A stretch of DNA of 64,000 bases from Dromaius novaehollandiae (Eukaryota > Chordata > Aves > Casuariiformes > Dromaiidae): the NCBI RefSeq assembly GCF_036370855.1, contig NW_026991372.1, positions 248,001 through 312,000 of the forward strand. Reading direction: 5' to 3'. Position 1 is the stretch's first letter. Each line of letters starts with the position of its first letter. The translations under genes were made by a program, and so were the position numbers. Under the pieces are notes generated by a model, which was not told the origin of the DNA, did not search any database, and was given only the letters and a program-made list of their open reading frames with translations. This document shows positions 63,001-64,000 of the stretch, one piece after another.

Positions 63001-64000
63001 GTCCAAGTCCCATTTCTTCAGGACCATGGAATCAACGCTGGGGAATACTGACTGCTGGTCAAAGCAGCTGTCTATTTCCTCACAGGAAGAAAAATGAGGC
63101 AGAAGGGCCTTTCACAACCAGCTGGAGCTTAGTGCAAGAGAGAACTGCCACTGCCAAGCTGGACTCGACTGGTGACTCTGAACTTCCAAGGAGAGGGCAG
63201 TGCCACAAAATCTCCTCAAGGGGGAATGTAACCACTCACAAACACTGTCCAAGCAAGGGTGGGAGGATGCTGCCAGAGCCTGCCATTCTGATGCAATATG
63301 CCAGGCTAAAGCCCACACAGGGATCAGACTCCCTGGAACTGGGAGGGATGAAGAACAAGACAGCTTTAAGACACTCAAGGGCTCCGTTGTCCTCAGGCAC
63401 TCTGGGGACCTGCCTTTTCCTGACTTCCCTTCTGTCCTCTTCAAATCAATCCCCTCCCAGCGGACACTTTACCTTCAAGGTACTGCAGCAAGGAAGGGAT
63501 CTGTGCCATCCAGGGAATCCCCACCGCTCTGTGAATTGCCCTGTGAAGGGTCTTCAGCAGCTGCAGGGCAACAGCTCCATGGCCACCTCCTTCATAAGGA
63601 GAGCAAGCAAGCACCTGGAAGAGAGAAGGAGAGAGAATTTAGAGCTCCAGCCTGACAGAGGAACAGCAGTTTGTCTGAGAAAGGAGAGGGGCTTTGCAGG
63701 TGCCATGGCAGGCAGCACACAGCAGAACTGCTTCTCTTTTTGCACTGCCTCCCTGAGGAATGGCGCGTCCTTGCTATTCGAGAGGTCCACACTGGGAATG
63801 CCCAGGCAGTCCTTGGAGGGCAAGACGCCCTCCAGCAGGCTTGTTCCTCCCTGAAGGCTGCAAGCATCTGCCTTGAAAGCAGTCTCCATCCGGAGCTCTC
63901 CCCCTTTCCCTTGGTCAGGAAAACTCTGCCCCGAGGAGTCCCCAACTACTCACCAGGAGACGTACCAGCAGAGCCTGGGGAGTTGGCAGTTTGGCTGGAA
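47955..64000 (-). CDS. Maestro HEAT-like repeat (MROH) family protein, C-terminal 27 exons; 5' part outside window
   Basis: MROH proteins are long solenoids of HEAT-like helical repeats; most have no defined biochemical role, and some (MROH2B, maestro itself) are testis-biased. Twenty-seven exons joined by GT-AG sites give about 1,106 codons, ending with TAG at 47,957-47,955. Family landmarks occur in order: PTPQALLVRLL, LLKTLHRAIHRAVGIPW, SLDYAEWECRLLQ, HFDLALKTVHDFAAAG, EWERERALYACTHLLKTY, VGELGPL-type LGPLSCDSLATSRQRAVDC, VPEILTILYDHL, VRRMAVRGLGNLASGAPEK, LRSSAFTLYGVLASSAKRKW, LLCTPFLGLQKLQ. The phase is consistent at all junctions but one (exon 11 to 12, see there). The tandem amplified nature of the family in birds makes orthology to a human MROH uncertain, so no symbol is given. 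The total protein is probably over 1,400 residues. Confidence 0.93.
48612..48677 (-). CDS. MROH exon 26
   Basis: Acceptor gtgcgactag, donor GCACAG|GTAGGT. It encodes VILENADSQWLREHSTSFLS, equivalent to the family's GIILEHTD-type helix. Confidence 0.9.
49086..49188 (-). CDS. MROH exon 25
   Basis: Acceptor gttttctaccag, donor TTAGCTG|GTAAGA. It encodes DMPELLESVYDTLQTYFWSS and GMRTAAIRLA. Confidence 0.93.
49437..49559 (-). CDS. MROH exon 24
   Basis: Acceptor ctctccttttcag, donor CACCTG|GTGAGT. It encodes TFLLCTPFLGLQKLQTQVAL and SAEELQEAVCSHL. Confidence 0.95.
50052..50210 (-). CDS. MROH exon 23
   Basis: Acceptor tttcctgattgcag, donor TGCAAT|GTAAGA. It encodes LRSSAFTLYGVLASSAKRKW and MLHLQDPDPEVCN. 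Confidence 0.95.
51297..51479 (-). CDS. MROH exon 22
   Basis: Acceptor ctgctttgacag, donor GATGTC|GTAAGT. It encodes KHKKAILKALMRAIKDVTSS, GESLSALAKVVAELGEKDIG and the YTKTFFDV end, 61 codons. Confidence 0.95.
51785..51931 (-). CDS. MROH exon 21
   Basis: Acceptor tgctcttttctag, donor GAGAAG|GTGAGC. It encodes QPVRRALVDKSLDASSTVRR and MAVRGLGNLASGAPEK, the most diagnostic MROH signature in the window. Confidence 0.96.
52122..52233 (-). CDS. MROH exon 20
   Basis: Acceptor tgtgtgtgcag, donor GCTGAG|GTAAGA. It encodes TLTTIRAVLPWLDSPSANL and RIMAASFFAE. Confidence 0.93.
52430..52567 (-). CDS. MROH exon 19
   Basis: Acceptor ttcttttcaatcag, donor GACTAG|GTAAGA (the TAG spans the junction and is not read in frame). 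It encodes LSIKALDTVLCKCISEKWM and NPRTYHEGMCLLT. Confidence 0.92.
53874..54067 (-). CDS. MROH exon 18
   Basis: Acceptor tttcttcatag, donor TTGCAG|GTAATG. It encodes CAIRELVYSLEPRESVSLLL and RLFPMLLKQISNTLGKELP, then a variable serine-rich linker, 64 codons. Confidence 0.92.
54377..54539 (-). CDS. MROH exon 17
   Basis: Acceptor ctgttcacctgcag, donor CTCATG|GTATGT. It encodes DTVELWRTLGRGIFAIEMLQ and an acidic linker around CLDEEGSDNLAALEPLM. Confidence 0.93.
54802..54956 (-). CDS. MROH exon 16
   Basis: Acceptor cccttccag, donor GGACAG|GTAGGT. It encodes VPEILTILYDHLPAAQQGSL and FEAVSVLGCYHPEAVTNSLL. Confidence 0.94.
55981..56133 (-). CDS. MROH exon 15
   Basis: Acceptor tttctctccag, donor CTGGAG|GTAAAA. 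It encodes ARGFLKAVLGSMLSFSPTCA and AAGEWMLIFLKECGREMLLE in 51 codons. Confidence 0.93.
56725..56828 (-). CDS. MROH exon 14
   Basis: Acceptor gtttcttttag, donor GCAAAG|GTTACT, a non-consensus donor after the GT. It encodes REVDLNHFCEDLVAADVDSL and RTSSKIAK, in 34 codons after a split Gly. Confidence 0.88.
57590..57713 (-). CDS. MROH exon 13
   Basis: Acceptor gatttctaccag, donor ACAAG|GTGAGA. It encodes EQFGSMIGVLGPLSCDSLAT and SRQRAVDCISCLLSTQ, very typical of the family. Confidence 0.94.
58082..58203 (-). CDS. MROH exon 12, acceptor out of phase by one base
   Basis: It encodes FQQLLEAWLRSGKEWERERA and LYACTHLLKTYTERLEDA, a hallmark block of the family; the donor GATGCT|GTGAGT is normal. 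The only nearby acceptor, ctgatctag|CTGTGG, leaves 122 bases, while exons 11 and 13 both require phase 0 and thus 123. The sequence looks as if an original ctag|GCTGTGG has lost one G. A (TG)n microsatellite lies just upstream where the polypyrimidine tract should be. Skipping this exon would keep the frame and lose 41 residues. Confidence 0.8.
58228..58260. repeat. (AC)n microsatellite next to an MROH splice acceptor
   Basis: About 33 bases of CA repeats with two interruptions, (TG)n in the transcript, 25 bases upstream of the exon 12 acceptor. Confidence 0.9.
58676..58768 (-). CDS. MROH exon 11
   Basis: Acceptor tcttgcttttag, donor TTTCAC|GTGAGT. It encodes ALYARSLEALARLMTSLEEE and SWLKETFH, ending in phase 0. 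Confidence 0.92.
58903..59035 (-). CDS. MROH exon 10
   Basis: Acceptor tcttctgccag, donor GCAGAG|GTAGCT. It encodes KPSLTQKENCHLLQECF and an acidic linker with GEAADDAEHAE, 44 codons. Confidence 0.91.
59240..59269. repeat. (AGCC)n microsatellite, about seven copies
   Basis: A clean tetranucleotide run inside the MROH intron between exons 9 and 10. It does not overlap an exon. Confidence 0.9.
59520..59599 (-). CDS. MROH exon 9
   Basis: Acceptor ctctgtgacctgcag, donor TTGAG|GTAGGG. It encodes FMKQEPLDCVASPVRYRAIL and ends in a split Ser codon. Confidence 0.92.
59964..60086 (-). CDS. MROH exon 8
   Basis: Acceptor tttcctggtcctcag, donor GTGCTG|GTGAGT. It encodes ELKLALIQSVTEVSCALQ and FASKRVLLELVL in 41 codons. 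Confidence 0.93.
60901..61053 (-). CDS. MROH exon 7
   Basis: Acceptor caattttccag, donor CCTCAG|GTAGGA. It encodes KTAAAVMLIYSKIALHAP and RVEMDIVENILCQYRTS in 51 codons. Confidence 0.93.
61581..61703 (-). CDS. MROH exon 6
   Basis: Acceptor cccttgtgttgcag, donor CAGAAG|GTAAGG. It encodes GHFDLALKTVHDFAAAGENR, a repeat helix pair, in 41 codons. Confidence 0.93.
61871..61990 (-). CDS. MROH exon 5
   Basis: Acceptor tctctttcag, donor GAGAGAG|GTGGGT. It encodes NFLYKAVGGALAVSQ and a helical YIEEQLQSYLERVRRLE in 40 codons. Confidence 0.92.
62335..62442 (-). CDS. MROH exon 4
   Basis: Acceptor ctccatag, donor GAGAAG|GTTGGT (weak after the GT). It encodes FLRTSLEAIKNETWN and ELTQQMAHYPNFSKEK in 36 codons. 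Confidence 0.9.
62758..62810 (-). CDS. MROH exon 3
   Basis: Acceptor tgtttcccag, donor CTGCAG|GTACAG. It encodes KDESSLDYAEWECRLLQ and completes a split Gly codon. Confidence 0.92.
63473..63614 (-). CDS. MROH exon 2
   Basis: Acceptor ctcttccag, donor GAAG|GTAAAG. It encodes GHGAVALQLLKTLHRAIHRA and GIPWMAQIPSLLQYLE, a strongly conserved family block. Confidence 0.93.
63954..64000 (-). CDS. MROH exon 1 in window (partial)
   Basis: Encodes AKLPTPQALLVRLL and ends at CTG|GTGAGT, phase 0. TTCCAG at the very edge (64,000-63,995) might itself be an acceptor, in which case the exon is complete at CCA. Confidence 0.85.

Noticed and set aside
63132-63854. 240-codon + strand reading
   Set aside because: Antisense shadow over MROH exon 2 and its flanking introns.

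Overview
The window is vertebrate nuclear DNA, most likely from a bird. The evidence is GT-AG spliced genes with modest introns, thinly spread CR1 LINE fragments (one resembling the avian CR1 3' end, others resembling much older amniote CR1), GC-rich gene flanks, and a large member of the maestro HEAT-like repeat (MROH) family, which is strongly expanded in birds. I assign no species. Gene names rest on remembered protein sequences, not on a search.

Layout. Bases 1-380 (+) are the end of DOK1, a Ras-GAP-recruiting adaptor, with its poly(A) signal at 821. Bases about 840-4,680 are a GC-rich tail-to-tail spacer with small tandem repeats. Bases 4,695-31,510 (-) hold M1AP, a male-meiosis protein. 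All nine coding exons could be placed with matching splice sites and phases, giving an intact 523-residue protein. DOK1(+) followed by M1AP(-) is the same tail-to-tail pair as in human. Upstream of M1AP come an alternating purine-pyrimidine tract of about 290 bp (31.9-32.1 kb), a moderately GC-rich block, AT-rich DNA with old CR1, a CpG island (37.4-38.1 kb) with a very good minus-strand splice donor that may mark the M1AP first exon, and a minisatellite of about 4.5 kb with a 52/53-bp unit (38.14-42.6 kb, roughly 85 copies). Almost every unit carries the E-box CACGTG. Bases 43-47 kb are AT-rich with no gene I can support. Bases 47,830-64,000 (-) hold the last 27 recognisable exons (about 1,106 codons) of an MROH gene whose 5' part lies beyond the window.

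M1AP acts in male meiosis and several MROH/maestro proteins are testis-biased, so the right half may be a germline-expressed neighbourhood; this is inference. I found no new multi-gene system. The points most worth a second look are the E-box minisatellite beside a probable promoter, the Z-DNA-prone tract in the M1AP 5' region, an ATGA-overlapping upstream reading frame at the M1AP start, and one MROH exon whose acceptor sits beside a (TG)n microsatellite and is out of phase by one base.
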